A DNA stretch of 64,000 bases from MFD09286-c1 sp963701015 (GCA_963701015.1 OY969556.1:2914001-2978000); one strand, 5' to 3'; positions 25,515-34,287 are shown, numbered from the stretch's first letter. A program made the numbers and translations. Notes: a model not told the origin generated them from the letters alone.

Positions 25515-26180
25515 CTAAACGCTCAGGTAACGCATAAACATCTCATACCTGTCATCAAGCATATCTGCAAGTGAGTCACTATCTAAATAGGATGCTTTTA
25601 TGGTATAATTATAGCGATTAAATGTTTGTATTATTGATGTCAGGTCGTTTCGGTTAATTTTTAAAGTTATATTTATTTTAATTGAATCAATAGAATTTGA
25701 AACATAAACACTCAAAATTTTGGCATCATTGCTTTCAACTATTTGCGATATTTGTGAAAGTGAATAATCGTTTTCATTGAGTTCTAAAACAATTATAGCA
25801 CCAGGATTCTTAACTGACAAAAGTTCTGAGAAAAATTTCATTATGTTATTTTGGGTAATAATCCCAACATAATTATTATGCTCATCCAACACCGGAATTA
25901 CTGACAATTCAAGCCTTGCAGCAAGTTCAATTACTTCATATATATGTTGGTTCTGATTTACAAATGGTCGAGTCAACGATAGTGTATGGTTTCCAATAGG
26001 TTCCTCGGCCATATTCAAATCATATATATCCTTATCTGAAATTAAACCTAAAAACTCGGTATTATTTACAATAGGTAAATGCGACACCCTGAAAACATCC
26101 ATATATGACAAAGCTTTCAAACCTGTATCAGAAGTTCGCAAAGCGGGAAGTACATCAGACATTAAATCTTTCGCGAGCAT
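25515..26180 (-). CDS. CBS-domain protein
   Basis: The 221-residue protein has two CBS domains (about 1-60 and 75-135), recognisable from HLPIVNNTEFLGLISDKDI and ELSVIPVLDEHNNYVGIITQ. An ACT-like C-terminal part (about 140-215) follows. Such proteins bind adenosyl nucleotides and act as sensors; the target is unknown. In Bacteroidota this gene regularly stands next to nadK and opposite pdxJ, as here. It shares a palindromic promoter region with pdxJ. Confidence 0.85.
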   Translation of the reverse strand: MLAKDLMSDVLPALRTSDTGLKALSYMDVFRVSHLPIVNNTEFLGLISDKDIYDLNMAEEPIGNHTLSLTRPFVNQNQHIYEVIELAARLELSVIPVLDEHNNYVGIITQNNIMKFFSELLSVKNPGAIIVLELNENDYSLSQISQIVESNDAKILSVYVSNSIDSIKINITLKINRNDLTSIIQTFNRYNYTIKASYLDSDSLADMLDDRYEMFMRYLSV

Positions 26181-26201
26181 ATTCGTTCTTCAATTTTCAC
26201 T

Positions 26202-26217
26202 TACCTTTGCAAAGGTA
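26202..26217. promoter_or_regulatory. palindromic divergent -7 elements between CBS gene and pdxJ
   Basis: TACCTTTGCAAAGGTA is a perfect 16-base palindrome. Each half reads TACCTTTG on its own strand, the Bacteroidota -7 consensus TAnnTTTG, one facing pdxJ and the other the CBS gene. No clear TTTG -33 box is found at the usual distance on either side. Confidence 0.45.
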
Positions 26218-26237
26218 TAAAATTCAAAACATCGGGT

Positions 26238-26951
26238 ATGACAAGATTAAGTGTAAATATAAACAAAATTGCCACAATTCGGAACTCCCGAGGAGGAAAT
26301 GTTCCGGATGTAATTCAGGCTGCATTAAATATTGAAAAGTTCGGCGGAGAAGGAATCACAGTACACCCACGTCCTGATGGAAGACATATACGCTATGACG
26401 ATGTTATTGAACTTAAAAAAGTAATTACCACAGAACTGAATATTGAAGGAAATCCGACCGACTCTTTTATTGAATTAGTGCGCCAGGTAAAACCAGGCCA
26501 GGTAACTTTGGTGCCAGATGCACACAATGCCATAACTTCTAATGCCGGATGGAACACTATTACAAACAGTTCATACCTTTCATCGGTAGTTAAGGAATTT
26601 AAGCAAATTGGTACAAGGGTTTCAATATTTGTTGACCCAATTGATATAATGGTTGAAGCTGCCGCAAAAACTGGCGCTGATAGGGTTGAACTCTATACTG
26701 AGCCTTATGCAACTAATTATGTGATTAATCGGGAGGAAGCTAAATCAACATATATTTCTGCAGCAAAAGTTGCTATTCAATGCAATTTAGGCATAAATGC
26801 CGGTCACGATTTAAGTTTAGTAAACCTCAAATATTTCAACCAAAATATATCCGGACTTATGGAAGTTTCCATTGGCCATGCTTTAATTTCTGATGCCTTA
26901 TATTTTGGACTTGAAAAAACAGTGGCATTATATCTCGATTGTTTAAAATAA
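26238..26951 (+). CDS. pdxJ: pyridoxine 5'-phosphate synthase
   Basis: The 237-residue TIM-barrel enzyme condenses 1-deoxyxylulose 5-phosphate with 3-amino-1-hydroxyacetone phosphate to form pyridoxine 5'-phosphate. Visible hallmarks are LSVNINKIATIRNSRGG, GITVHPRPDGRHI, VTLVPD, and the C-terminal EVSIGHALISDAL. One substrate, deoxyxylulose 5-phosphate, is made by the dxs product encoded at 48399. The next gene starts 3 bases after its stop. Confidence 0.96.
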   Translation: MTRLSVNINKIATIRNSRGGNVPDVIQAALNIEKFGGEGITVHPRPDGRHIRYDDVIELKKVITTELNIEGNPTDSFIELVRQVKPGQVTLVPDAHNAITSNAGWNTITNSSYLSSVVKEFKQIGTRVSIFVDPIDIMVEAAAKTGADRVELYTEPYATNYVINREEAKSTYISAAKVAIQCNLGINAGHDLSLVNLKYFNQNISGLMEVSIGHALISDALYFGLEKTVALYLDCLK

Positions 26952-26954
26952 TCC

Positions 26955-27767
26955 ATGCAACTGTATTACAAAAAATCGGGAAAAGGATTTCCAATAATCA
27001 TTTTGCATGGGTTATATGGCTCATCTGACAATTGGCATAGTATTGCTAAGGAATTGTCAAACAATTATGAGGTTTATACTTTAGATCAGCGAAATCATGG
27101 AAAATCTCCACATAGTGATACTCACACTTACATTGCGATGCAGGACGATTTGTTTGAATTTTTTATCACTACTAAAATCGAACAGGCTGTAATTATTGGA
27201 CATTCCATGGGAGGTAAAACTGCAATGCTTTTTGCACTTAAACATCCCGAAAAAGTTAAAAGCCTTGTAATTGTTGATATTGCACCAGTCTCATACTTAA
27301 GTCTTGACATGCCTCAAAAACAAGTACTTGAACATTTAAATATAATGCAAGCTTTTCTGTCTGTCGATTTGTTGAAAGTTTCAAGCCGTAATGAAGTTGA
27401 GCAAGAATTTGAAAGTTATATCCCATCAAAAAATATAAGGCAATTTTTACTTAAAAACCTTAAAAGAGATTCGATTGGAAAATTTTATTGGGAATTAAAT
27501 ATTGAGGCTATAAATAAATATTTGCCCGAAATAATGAATGGTAATGACTTTGATAAAATTTTGCCCAATAAAGAAATAATGAATTTCGCGGTATTGTTTA
27601 TTCGTGGTGAAAAATCGGAATACATTAAGGATGAAAATATTGCCCGAATAAAAGAACTATTTCCAAAAGCAGAGTTGGTTACAATTTTTGATGCCGGACA
27701 TTGGGTGCATGCCGAACATCCTCAATTATTTTTAAAAACCATTCGATATTTCCTAAATCAAGAATAA
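26955..27767 (+). CDS. alpha/beta-fold hydrolase (YbfF-like esterase family)
   Basis: The 270-residue protein has the alpha/beta hydrolase fold. The oxyanion region ILHGLYGSSDNW comes first, then YTLDQRNHGKSPHS, the nucleophile elbow GHSMGG with S84, and a C-terminal histidine in GHWVHAEHP. The DQRNHGKS stretch is typical of YbfF-like esterases and thioesterases. The natural substrate is not evident. It is co-transcribed with pdxJ (3-base gap) and ends at a terminator. Confidence 0.88.
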   Translation: MQLYYKKSGKGFPIIILHGLYGSSDNWHSIAKELSNNYEVYTLDQRNHGKSPHSDTHTYIAMQDDLFEFFITTKIEQAVIIGHSMGGKTAMLFALKHPEKVKSLVIVDIAPVSYLSLDMPQKQVLEHLNIMQAFLSVDLLKVSSRNEVEQEFESYIPSKNIRQFLLKNLKRDSIGKFYWELNIEAINKYLPEIMNGNDFDKILPNKEIMNFAVLFIRGEKSEYIKDENIARIKELFPKAELVTIFDAGHWVHAEHPQLFLKTIRYFLNQE

Positions 27768-27770
27768 AAA

Positions 27771-27792
27771 AAGCCGGATAACCGGCTTCTTT
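27771..27792. terminator. bidirectional terminator between hydrolase and hsp20
   Basis: A 7-bp stem AAGCCGG/CCGGCTT with loop ATAA (27771-27788) is followed by CTTTTAG on the plus strand and preceded by A-rich sequence, so it can end both convergent transcripts. Confidence 0.8.
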
Positions 27793-27795
27793 TAG

Positions 27796-28224
27796 TTATA
27801 CAATTGCAATTTCCCTTGCTGGTTTTGCCTTAGCTTCTTCGCGTTTAGGCACATTAATGGTTAAAATTCCATCTTTATGCGTGGCAGCAATTTTTTCGCC
27901 TGCTACTGAATCTGGAAGAGTGAATGAGCGAGAGAATGAGCTATAACCAAATTCCCTTCTTGTATAGGTTTCTTCTTTGGTTTCTTTTTCAATTTCCTTG
28001 TTTGCAGAAATTGTAAGCTCATCATTTTCGAGATTAATTTTAAAATCTTCCTTATTCAGGCCGGGAGCAGCAACTTCAATCCTGAATTCGTCTTTACCTT
28101 CAACAATATTTACTGCAGGTGTGCTAACCGTAGCCCAATTGCGGTTCCAACTGTAAGGTAATTCATGGTTAAAAAATTCTTCAACCAAATTGGGTAAACT
28201 GTTTAAATTTCTAAGTGCTAACAT
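27796..28224 (-). CDS. Hsp20 small heat-shock protein
   Basis: The 142-residue protein carries an alpha-crystallin domain (about 38-130), recognisable from VNIVEGKDEFRIEVAAPGL, FKINLENDELTISA and the C-terminal GILTINVPKRE. It is an ATP-independent holdase in the cytoplasm. The start is supported by a strong GGAGG ribosome-binding site (28237-28233), eight bases ahead of the ATG, which is uncommon in Bacteroidota. The 5' region holds a pair of palindromes and a sigma-54-like element, so it may be stress-regulated in an unusual way. Confidence 0.93.
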   Translation of the reverse strand: MLALRNLNSLPNLVEEFFNHELPYSWNRNWATVSTPAVNIVEGKDEFRIEVAAPGLNKEDFKINLENDELTISANKEIEKETKEETYTRREFGYSSFSRSFTLPDSVAGEKIAATHKDGILTINVPKREEAKAKPAREIAIV

Positions 28225-28285
28225 GGCTCAATCCTCCATTATTTTAGTTTAACAATATTTTGAATTTTAATTACACTTAGGTATT

Positions 28286-28301
28286 TTCAATTTTTATGCC
28301 G
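28286..28301 (-). promoter_or_regulatory. weak sigma-54-like element before hsp20
   Basis: On the minus strand CGGCAT, five bases, then TTGAA keeps the -24 GG and the -12 TTG spacing of RpoN promoters but has three mismatches. It stands about 60 bases before the hsp20 start. Support is weak. Confidence 0.25.
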
Positions 28302-28352
28302 TAGTTAAAAACAGCATCTTTTCTGACAATTTGATATATATTTTAAAACGAC

Positions 28353-28400
28353 AATGCCATAATGGCACAAATATTAAAATTATTGCGCCATTATGGCATT
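28353..28400. repeat. 14-bp perfect inverted repeat made of two palindromes, upstream of hsp20
   Basis: AATGCCATAATGGC (28353-28366) and its exact reverse complement (28387-28400) are separated by 20 bases. Each arm contains its own 11-base palindrome: GCCATAATGGC and GCCATTATGGC. The arrangement suits two operator sites for a dimeric regulator about two helical turns apart, or a hairpin ending the rseP transcript. No T-run follows on the minus strand, so an operator role is preferred. Confidence 0.55.
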
Positions 28401-28432
28401 GAATGTTTATTAAATCCCTAAATAGAAGCGTT

Positions 28433-29755
28433 TTACTTGTGGAATAATTTTAAAATATCATTTCCATTCGCGTAAAGCATTAATGCCATTAGTATAACCA
28501 AGCCTCCGATTTGAGCATATTCTAAAAATTTATCACTAGGTTTTCTGCCGGTTATCATTTCATAAAGCACAAACATTACATGGCCTCCATCGAGCGCTGG
28601 AATAGGCAATATATTCATAAATGCTAATATTATTGATAACAATGCAGTAATGTTCCAAAAAGCTGCCCAATCCCATTGTCCGGGATAAATACTTCCAATG
28701 GTAATAAAACCACCAAGTTGTTCATACCCTTTAGCTTTCTTTGAGAAAAGAAGTTTAAACGACCTCACATAATCGGCAAGTTTTTCGAAGCCTTTTGAAA
28801 TTCCGGCAGGGATTGATTGAAAGAAGCCATAATCTATATGCTTCAGTTTATAATATTTAGTAATATCGCCACCAAACTCAATACCAATCAAACCGGTTGC
28901 CGGAACAGTAACTTTCACATCCCTATCACCACCCAGGCGACCAACTTTAAATAAAACCTCCTTGCCAATATTTTTCTTTAAAATACTACGCACCTCATCT
29001 GAAAATCGGGCTTCTTCGCCATTAATCGAAAGCATAGTGTCGCCTTTTTCAAAACCTGCACCAGCAGCAACTGATTCAGTTGTAAATTTGCCAATTATAG
29101 AAGGAATACGTGGAAAAATGAAGGAATTCTTACGCATTAACGAATGAACAATGCTTCCGGGTAATTGAATATCCACTTTTTGGCTATCCCTAAGAACCTG
29201 TATGGTTTTCGCTTCATTAATAACAATATAATAAGGTATTTTTGAAAAGTCCTCAACTTCTTTGTTATCAACTGTTAATATTTTATCACCATTTCGCAAA
29301 CCTGCTTTATAGGCTAATGAATCAACAGTAATGCCATAAGTCGCATTTTTTGTGGGCAAATATTCTTCACCCCAAACATATAACACTGCACTATAAATAA
29401 TTAATGCCAGAATAAAGTTAACAGTAACACCTCCAAGCATTATTAATAATCGCTGCCATGCAGGTTTTGATCGAAATTCGTATGGTTGTGGAGGTTGTTT
29501 CATTTGCTCCATATCCATACTTTCGTCAATCATTCCTGATATTTTAACATAGCCTCCAAGCGGAACCCAGCCAATACCGTACTCAGTTTCACCTTTTTTA
29601 AACTTAAATATCGAAAACCATGGATCGAAAAACAAGTAAAATTTTTCAACACGTGTTTTAAAAAGCTTTGCAAAAAAGTAATGCCCAAATTCATGTAAAA
29701 TGATTAATATAGATAGGCTTAAAAGAAATTGAAGAATTTTAATAAGTATTTCCAT
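28433..29755 (-). CDS. rseP: RIP metalloprotease RseP (site-2 protease family)
   Basis: The 440-residue membrane protease has the zinc motif HEFGH at residues 21-25 in the first membrane helix. PDZ domains lie in the middle (about 130-290, with GLRNGDKILTVD and AGFEKGDTMLSING). The third zinc ligand is in the C-terminal membrane motif NILPIPALDGGH. It cleaves membrane-bound anti-sigma factors or leftover signal peptides within the membrane. It follows dxr with a 27-base gap, the usual order in bacteria. Confidence 0.95.
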   Translation of the reverse strand: MEILIKILQFLLSLSILIILHEFGHYFFAKLFKTRVEKFYLFFDPWFSIFKFKKGETEYGIGWVPLGGYVKISGMIDESMDMEQMKQPPQPYEFRSKPAWQRLLIMLGGVTVNFILALIIYSAVLYVWGEEYLPTKNATYGITVDSLAYKAGLRNGDKILTVDNKEVEDFSKIPYYIVINEAKTIQVLRDSQKVDIQLPGSIVHSLMRKNSFIFPRIPSIIGKFTTESVAAGAGFEKGDTMLSINGEEARFSDEVRSILKKNIGKEVLFKVGRLGGDRDVKVTVPATGLIGIEFGGDITKYYKLKHIDYGFFQSIPAGISKGFEKLADYVRSFKLLFSKKAKGYEQLGGFITIGSIYPGQWDWAAFWNITALLSIILAFMNILPIPALDGGHVMFVLYEMITGRKPSDKFLEYAQIGGLVILMALMLYANGNDILKLFHK

Positions 29756-29782
29756 GATTGTATTTTAATGTGTCAAACTAAT

Positions 29783-30930
29783 TTAAATTAAACTTTCGGC
29801 ATATTCACGTGCAAACTTGTCTGTTAGTTGATAGTCTTCAAGGCCCGGATGATGAATATGTGTAACCTTAGCAATGGTTTTTTCAATAATATCCGACATT
29901 TTCAAAAAACCAATTTCTTCGCAAAGAAAAGCATTCACAACAACTTCATTTGAAGCATTTAAGGCACAAGGCATATTTCCACCCAACCTCATTACTTCAT
30001 ATGCTAATGAAAGATTACGGAAATTCTCGACATCAGGTTTTTCAAAGGTAAGTTGCGGATAATCAATAAAATTGAACCTTGGTAAATCAGATTTTAATCT
30101 GTTCGGAAATGAAAAAGCATATTGAATAGGTGAACGCATATCAGGCAATCCCATTTGGGCCTTCATAGAACCATCAGTAAACTGCACAATAGAATGAATG
30201 ATAGATTGCGGGTGTACAATTACGTCTATTTGTTCGGGTTTAAGCCCAAACAACCATTTAGCCTCAATTGCTTCAAGGCCTTTGTTCATAAGTGATGCAG
30301 AATCGATAGTAACTTTATTGCCCATGCACCAATTTGGATGGTTCAAAGCTTGTTGTGGAGAAACTGATTTTAAAAAATCAAAATCTTTACCTCTGAATCG
30401 GCACCTCCTGAAGCGGTAAGGTATATTTTTTCAACCGGACTATTTTCACCAACCAAACATTGGAATATGGCTGAATGTTCTGAATCAACCGGAATTATAG
30501 CGGCTTTATTTGCAAACGCCAATTCGGTAATTAATTCTCCGGCAACTACTAAAGTTTCTTTATTAGCCAATGCAATTGCTTTACCGGCTTTAATAGCGCT
30601 AATTGTAGGCAACAATCCGGCATACCCAACCATTGCAGTAAGAACAATGTCAACATTTGAAAATTGAACAACCTGAGATAGTGATGACTCCCCACAAAAA
30701 ACCTTAATTGCATAATTGCTTAAAGCATCCTTTACAAATTGATATTTATCTTCATTTACTATTACTACATTATTGGGAACAAATTTGTAAGCTTGTTCCA
30801 CAAGTAACTCTGCATTATTGTATGCTGTTAAAGTTTCAACCTGAAATTCTTTTGGATTTTTTTGAATAACATCTAAAGCTTGTGTTCCAATTGAACCTGT
30901 GGAACCAAGAATTGCAACCCGTTTAATCAT
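29783..30930 (-). CDS. dxr: 1-deoxy-D-xylulose 5-phosphate reductoisomerase, frameshifted in this sequence
   Basis: Two frames together make one full Dxr of about 382 residues. The N-terminal part (from 30930) has the NADPH site AILGSTGSIGTQALDV, the metal-site region PVDSEHSAIFQ, and YLTASGG. The C-terminal part (29783 to about 30397) goes on with FRGKDFDF, LNHPNW, MGNKVTIDSASLMNKG and the E-rich C-terminal domain. The break lies at 30397-30403, where GGTGCCGATTC should probably read as GG-A-F: two bases too many or one too few. The ATG at 30930 is preferred to a TTG four codons upstream. Because dxs is also present and the pathway is essential, a sequence error is likely. The enzyme makes MEP for isoprenoid synthesis. 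Confidence 0.9.
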
Positions 30931-30964
30931 CCCTTCTGCCAAATTTCTGTTATTGTGATTTGAT

Positions 30965-31831
30965 TTAAAAAACGATATAATCCTCGGGGTTTACAGCCCG
31001 TCCATTATACCACAGTTCGAAATGCAAATGAGGGCCAGTTGTAAGCTCACCAGAATTACCAACAATTGCAATAGGTTCGCCTGCATTTACATGACTGCCG
31101 GCATGTTTGAGTAATTCAGCATTATGTTTATAAATTGAAATTAAATTGTCTTCATGTTGAATTTCAATAATATATCCGGTTTCAAGTGTCCAGGTTGCCA
31201 GAACTACAGTACCATCAAGTACTGATTTAATAACTTCATTTGGCCCTGCAACAATATCCGTTCCTAAATGATTTGTTGATAAATTAAAACCACTGGTTAC
31301 AACACCTCTAAGTGGTGTGAAAAAATGAATTTGCGCAAGATTTTCGGAATTCTGCTTCTTGGGTTGTTGTGAAAAAGATAAATTATACTGTTCTTCACCT
31401 TCAACCTGCTTACGTAGCAATGAATCATTTTCCGATTTTGTAAATTTTATATTTTTTAATTTTATCGATTGCGAATTACTTTTCACGGTATCCAATGGGT
31501 CGCGACCTGAAATAATATTATTGATATTGGTGAAATACCTGTCCCTGATTTCAATTTCGTGTTGTAAAGAATCCAATCTTAATGCATTTAGCACAATTTC
31601 CCTTTTAATATTGCTATCAGGGTAGCCTGGAATAAGCTCCCGAACAGAAGTATAAGCAATTAAAATAAAGGTTAATGAAACAAGAATAAAACCTAGTGCA
31701 CCAATAATCCAAAGTAAATTGAACCCGGTTAACCTTACAAACCCAACTTCTTCGAAAGTATTATCGTTATATACGATAAGTCTGTAGCGATCTTTAAGTT
31801 TTTGCGACAGCTTTCTTTTCGGTTTATTCAT
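30965..31831 (-). CDS. M23 family (LytM-type) peptidase, membrane-anchored
   Basis: The 288-residue protein has a positively charged N-terminus, one membrane helix (about 35-62), a short coiled linker and a C-terminal peptidase M23 domain (about 180-285). The zinc-site motifs are visible: the first histidine in NHLGTDIVA and the HLHFELW motif near the end. The second histidine is the H in GPHLHFE. It is likely an endopeptidase that opens peptidoglycan cross-links, or an activator of such enzymes. It is transcribed towards dxr with a 34-base gap. Confidence 0.92.
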   Translation of the reverse strand: MNKPKRKLSQKLKDRYRLIVYNDNTFEEVGFVRLTGFNLLWIIGALGFILVSLTFILIAYTSVRELIPGYPDSNIKREIVLNALRLDSLQHEIEIRDRYFTNINNIISGRDPLDTVKSNSQSIKLKNIKFTKSENDSLLRKQVEGEEQYNLSFSQQPKKQNSENLAQIHFFTPLRGVVTSGFNLSTNHLGTDIVAGPNEVIKSVLDGTVVLATWTLETGYIIEIQHEDNLISIYKHNAELLKHAGSHVNAGEPIAIVGNSGELTTGPHLHFELWYNGRAVNPEDYIVF

Positions 31832-31850
31832 TAGATTAAATTTAAAATTG

Positions 31851-31880
31851 CAAAGTTACTATTTGAAATTGGTATATCAA
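31851..31880 (-). promoter_or_regulatory. Bacteroidota-type promoter for the M23 peptidase gene
   Basis: TAACTTTG (minus, 31858-31851) matches TAnnTTTG; a TTG (31880-31878) stands 19 bases upstream, the usual -33 spacing. The -33 box overlaps the end of the superoxide-reductase-like gene. Confidence 0.4.
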
Positions 31881-32260
31881 TGAATTACAGAAACTTCTTT
31901 TGATTCACTTTGCCACAAACCATGTTTGGTACAGTATGACATTGCTGTTAAATTCATGCTTACCTTAGGCACTATAAAAAAATCAACTTCGGGATGTCCC
32001 GGATGGTTTCCCATGCTTCCAGGAAATATCTTTAATTCGGCCAATAAAGTTTCCCTATTCCACAATTGAATATATCCTATAAAGTGGTCGCCATCATCGG
32101 GATGAACATATTCGTTCCCAACCCGAACCTTTACTAAAAACTTTTCACCTTCCTTCACCGAATTATCACAAATAATTATAGGAGAATGACGGTCGAAATA
32201 ATCTTTATGAACTTCCTTTTCCAACAATTCCTTATCTACAGGACTGAAAACTCTAGGCAT
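31877..32260 (-). CDS. superoxide-reductase-like protein (desulfoferrodoxin family)
   Basis: The 127-residue protein has the one-domain neelaredoxin build. The five ligands of the catalytic iron are in place: H25 (DRHSP), H53 and H59 (HPDDGDHFI), C110 and H113 (YCTKHGLW). The N-terminal desulforedoxin iron site is absent. Superoxide reductases reduce superoxide to peroxide without making oxygen, typical of anaerobes. The usual lysine next to the first histidine is replaced by arginine, and there is an extra loop (GSMGNHPGHPEVD) before the last strands. Function as a true reductase is likely but not certain. Confidence 0.82.
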   Translation of the reverse strand: MPRVFSPVDKELLEKEVHKDYFDRHSPIIICDNSVKEGEKFLVKVRVGNEYVHPDDGDHFIGYIQLWNRETLLAELKIFPGSMGNHPGHPEVDFFIVPKVSMNLTAMSYCTKHGLWQSESKEVSVIH

Positions 32261-32328
32261 ACATTTTTAATTATTAAAACGTAAACTTACAGAATCCTGA
32301 AAAAAAACCGAACATAAGTAACATTTTT

Positions 32329-32359
32329 TTTGCAGGATAATAAAACTGGAATATCTTTG
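32329..32359 (+). promoter_or_regulatory. Bacteroidota-type promoter for the initiator tRNA
   Basis: TTTG (32329-32332), 19 bases, then TATCTTTG (32352-32359). Both boxes and the spacing match the Bacteroidota consensus. Transcription would begin around 32366, some 40 bases before the tRNA. Confidence 0.7.
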
Positions 32360-32403
32360 CACCTCGAAAAAAGCCAAATACAGCAATTTGTTAAAAAATA
32401 TAT

Positions 32404-32471
<68 letters not shown>

Positions 32472-32476
<5 letters not shown>

Positions 32477-32488
32477 CAAAGAAGGCCT
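32472..32488 (+). repeat. 17-bp direct repeat, copy 1 (tRNA 3' end)
   Basis: CGCTACAAAGAAGGCCT spans the last five bases of the tRNA and the start of its terminator. An identical copy lies at 34271-34287. The pair bounds a 1.8-kb segment, as attachment sites of elements integrated at tRNA 3' ends do. Confidence 0.6.
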
Positions 32489-32520
32489 CTTAAACAACTG
32501 ATTTAAGAGGCCTTTTAATT
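32482..32520 (+). terminator. terminator of the initiator tRNA
   Basis: A perfect 13-bp stem, AAGGCCTCTTAAA with its complement (32482-32494 and 32502-32514), is followed by TTAATTTT. Confidence 0.9.
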
Positions 32521-32687
32521 TTAATGTGTGTAAAAAATCTTATAAATTGACAAATTATTAAAAATACTTTCAGTTAAATCAAAAAAACAGAATGGTAATA
32601 ATTGAAATTAATTAACCCCATTGAAGTAGGATACTCAAAAACAATTACTAAGCTCAATAAGGAATTAATTTACATTTTCTCAAAATT

Positions 32688-33968
32688 TTATTTATTCCCA
32701 TTATTTTTGAAAATTTCCATTTTGCATCCGATATTTCCATATAGAGTATATAATTTCATGAAATATATTCCATCTTCAAATCCCTTAATATCAATTTGTG
32801 ATGAAATAGAATTTAGATTTTCAGTATTAACTAAAATGCCAGCCGATGAATAAATCTCATATTTTTCAATATTAACATTACTTTCTATTGTTAATTTATC
32901 ATTTACAGGATTAGGAAACATTCTAATTGAGACATTAGTACCTGAAAGACCAATTATTGAAGAAACATCTTGCATATCTATAATTGTAACATTAATCACT
33001 GAAGTGTCGAACTTTGTATATAAAATACTATCTTGTAAATTAATAATTCGATTTGCCATTGAAGTAGAATCATTAATTAGATTTGAAAGATGAATTCTTA
33101 TATTACTAATAATGTTATTAAGTGAATCTAAAGGATTTTGAATTATAGAGGAATCATTACTCTCAACAACAGATGTAGCAAGATATATCAGAGAAAATGT
33201 TCTTGTATCCTGCCATTCATTATCTGAGTTATTGTGCCAATATATCTGTTGAGTCCTGCCAGCATTATTTCCTGGAGTTGTACAATCGTCCGCCTCTACT
33301 TCAAATTTAAAATAATTACCTAGGAATATACCTGAATCTTTTAGCGAACCAATTAATCCGGACCAAGGAATTTGCCACTCTTGCTGAAAAACGCCATTAC
33401 CTAATTCAACCTGTCCTATTTTGAAATTATTATTATTTTGAGCAATATTATTAACACTTATCTTTGTTAACCAACCTCCATCATCAAAAGCATAAGGGTC
33501 CACAGGTAAGCCGGCTACGGCATTGTCAACACTATTATAGGGGGAAATTATATTTGAAACACCTCTATTCATGAAAAAATCTAGATCGCCCTCACCATAC
33601 CTACCTTTATGCGCAAATGAATTAGTATCTACTCCAATATTTACGACAAAATTATCTCTTTCCCATTGGGCATCTGAATATGATGTGTCAATTTGTGAAT
33701 TACCTGACTGTTGTAAAGCAATCCATAAATAATAGTTATTATAAGCCATCTGAAATCTAGCACTAATTTTATTTGTTGTATTTGAAGCTTTTTGATCAGT
33801 AAGTTCAATCCATGTTGTAGTCCAGACTTCACTTCCATCAGTATTTATAACACCATCAGGAACTACAGTTTTAGAAGTTTTTTGCAATGTTAAAGCTGGC
33901 ATTAATCCAGCAGCCATTATATAAGCTGTAATCACAATCGAAATGCTAAATAAAATTACTTTCTTCAT
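32688..33968 (-). CDS. secreted CBM9-like/DOMON protein with type IX secretion sorting domain
   Basis: The 426-residue protein starts with a signal peptide (to about AAG), followed by a carbohydrate-binding family 9-like domain (about 35-265) recognisable from the alternating aromatic strands YNNYYLWIALQQ and DNFVVNIGVDTN and the tail IYWHNNSDNEWQDTR. A serine/asparagine-rich linker follows (about 270-345). The C-terminus is a type A T9SS sorting domain with the marker MFPNPVNDKLTIES. It should pass the outer membrane by the type IX system and stay at the surface or be released. It is the only gene between the two 17-bp repeats. The ligand is not known; sugars or haem are the usual choices for this fold. 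Confidence 0.8.
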   Translation of the reverse strand: MKKVILFSISIVITAYIMAAGLMPALTLQKTSKTVVPDGVINTDGSEVWTTTWIELTDQKASNTTNKISARFQMAYNNYYLWIALQQSGNSQIDTSYSDAQWERDNFVVNIGVDTNSFAHKGRYGEGDLDFFMNRGVSNIISPYNSVDNAVAGLPVDPYAFDDGGWLTKISVNNIAQNNNNFKIGQVELGNGVFQQEWQIPWSGLIGSLKDSGIFLGNYFKFEVEADDCTTPGNNAGRTQQIYWHNNSDNEWQDTRTFSLIYLATSVVESNDSSIIQNPLDSLNNIISNIRIHLSNLINDSTSMANRIINLQDSILYTKFDTSVINVTIIDMQDVSSIIGLSGTNVSIRMFPNPVNDKLTIESNVNIEKYEIYSSAGILVNTENLNSISSQIDIKGFEDGIYFMKLYTLYGNIGCKMEIFKNNGNK

Positions 33969-34270
33969 AGTTATAATTATTAGTCCTATTTTAAAAGAAA
34001 ATTATTAATATTAAAATTTTAGAATACACTAAATTAATAATTAAAGAATTTAATACGATCTGAAAATAGATTTTTCTACTTTTATTTACTGACTTTTAAA
34101 TTTCCGTATTACATGTCTTTTGGTTACAGTAGTTTATCTTTTTTCAAATCAACAAATCGGGAATTTATATATTATTTGAAAAAATTTAAATAAATTGTTT
34201 CATTCCTATCCATAAACATTACAATATCATTGAAATCTCTGAAAAACCGGTTCGTTAATCCACAAGGATT

Positions 34271-34287
34271 CGCTACAAAGAAGGCCT
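34271..34287 (+). repeat. 17-bp direct repeat, copy 2 (partial copy of tRNA 3' end)
   Basis: Identical to 32472-32488. The bases upstream do not form a tRNA, so only the 3' end and the first bases of the terminator were copied. Confidence 0.6.

Noticed and set aside
28363..28375. Plus-strand TGGCAC as a sigma-54 -24 box
   Set aside because: It is part of the palindrome, points away from hsp20 towards the end of rseP, and has no -12 GC.
32602..32853. Plus-strand frame of 83 codons
   Set aside because: It lies mostly antisense to the T9SS sorting domain, has no recognisable domain and no ribosome-binding site, so it is a chance frame.
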